The notes under the pieces are model-generated. The model worked only from the letters and a program-made list of their open reading frames with translations. It made no database searches and was not told the DNA's origin. Positions 63,651 through 64,000 of a stretch of DNA of 64,000 nt are shown here, in pieces (position 1 is the stretch's first letter; the number at the start of each line of letters is the position of its first letter). A program made the position numbers and the translations under genes. This stretch comes from Andrena cerasifolii (Eukaryota; Arthropoda; Insecta; Hymenoptera; Andrenidae), in contig NC_135122.1 in assembly GCF_050908995.1 (NCBI RefSeq), positions 1 through 64,000 of the forward strand. The letters run 5' to 3'.

Positions 63651-64000
63651 ATTAAAGAATTGCTGTTTACTATAATTGGCTTTTTGTTTTCTTTTTTGAC
63701 TTTTACTCCTGTTTTAGCCTTTGGTTTGTTCTCCAACTTCTTTTTTTTTGCCTAATTCAATTTTCTATTTCTTTATTTGAGTAAATAAAGAAATAGAAAA
63801 TTGAATTGAAAATTGATTTATTTGAGTAAATAAAGAAATAGAAAATTGAATTAGGCAAAAAAAAGAAGTTGGAGAACAAACCAAAGGCTAAAACAGGAGT
63901 AAAAAAAATACGATTAATGAAAACTCTTTCATTAATCGTATTTTTTTTCTTTCTTCTTTTTCCTCTTCAAACTTCTTTTTCTTTTCATCCTTAGCATTTT
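63651..64000. repeat. Two hairpins in AT-rich DNA at window end
   Basis: 63701-63904: inverted arms of about 88 bp (ACTCCTGTTTTAGCCTTTGG / CCAAAGGCTAAAACAGGAGT) with a repeated TTATTTGAGTAAATAAAG at the centre. 63906-63951: inverted AATACGATTAATGAAA / TTTCATTAATCGTATT. No gene. Confidence 0.75.

Overview
The window is a dense nest of transposable elements from an animal genome. Insect is most likely and Hymenoptera plausible, but this rests only on the repertoire: Polinton/Maverick, R1-like and other LINEs, errantivirus-like, BEL-type, Gypsy and Copia LTR elements, Tc1/mariner, pogo, hAT and a TTAA-specific transposon, all in AT-rich DNA with introns shorter than 110 bp. No ordinary housekeeping host gene, functional rRNA or CRISPR array is visible.

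Layout. 1-6423: an LTR retroelement remnant with an F-type envelope-like gene, itself split by a complete LINE (696-5574, minus strand, 13-bp target-site duplication). That element interrupts the DNA polymerase B gene of a Polinton, which runs from 6424 to about 15.85 kb and carries the polB tail, chromodomain integrase, packaging ATPase, a PLA2-like/adenain-like protease fusion, penton and major capsid genes, plus small conserved genes. A TA-flanked palindromic transposon and a solo LTR sit inside it. The Polinton is dead: nonsense codons, frameshifts and insertions. 15.85-16.28 kb is a minisatellite. 16.88-17.53 kb is a candidate three-exon gene with very GC-rich Pro/Ser/Arg-rich exons. 18.5-25.7 kb is a decayed R1-type LINE. 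25.8-34.8 kb holds a tRNA-like sequence, Gypsy remnants, a small spliced gene, a mariner-like derivative, solo-LTR-like copies and a foldback element whose 537-bp arms enclose a SWIM-domain pseudogene.

34.8-52.9 kb is the most interesting part. A 14,544-bp element (35055-49598) bounded by TTAA direct repeats and short inverted termini sits in a Tc1/mariner-like transposon. A shortened inverted copy of that host transposon at 52.3-52.9 kb preserves the empty TTAA site, so the insertion boundaries can be read directly. The element encodes a Mutator-like/YqaJ transposase (frameshifted but with its DDE residues visible) and, on the other strand, a two-exon RGG-box protein. It has collected several hAT, pogo-like and hairpin elements.

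52.9-64 kb contains a second mariner-like derivative, two 5S-rRNA-derived repeats, a 6.9-kb pogo-family element with 1.1-kb inverted arms (55190-62088) holding a hAT MITE and a 1.33-kb solo LTR, then a Copia 3' half with its LTR, and hairpins. The elements do not form one pathway. They are layered insertions whose order can be reconstructed from target-site duplications. Several frameshifts lie in homopolymers, so some breaks could be assembly errors.
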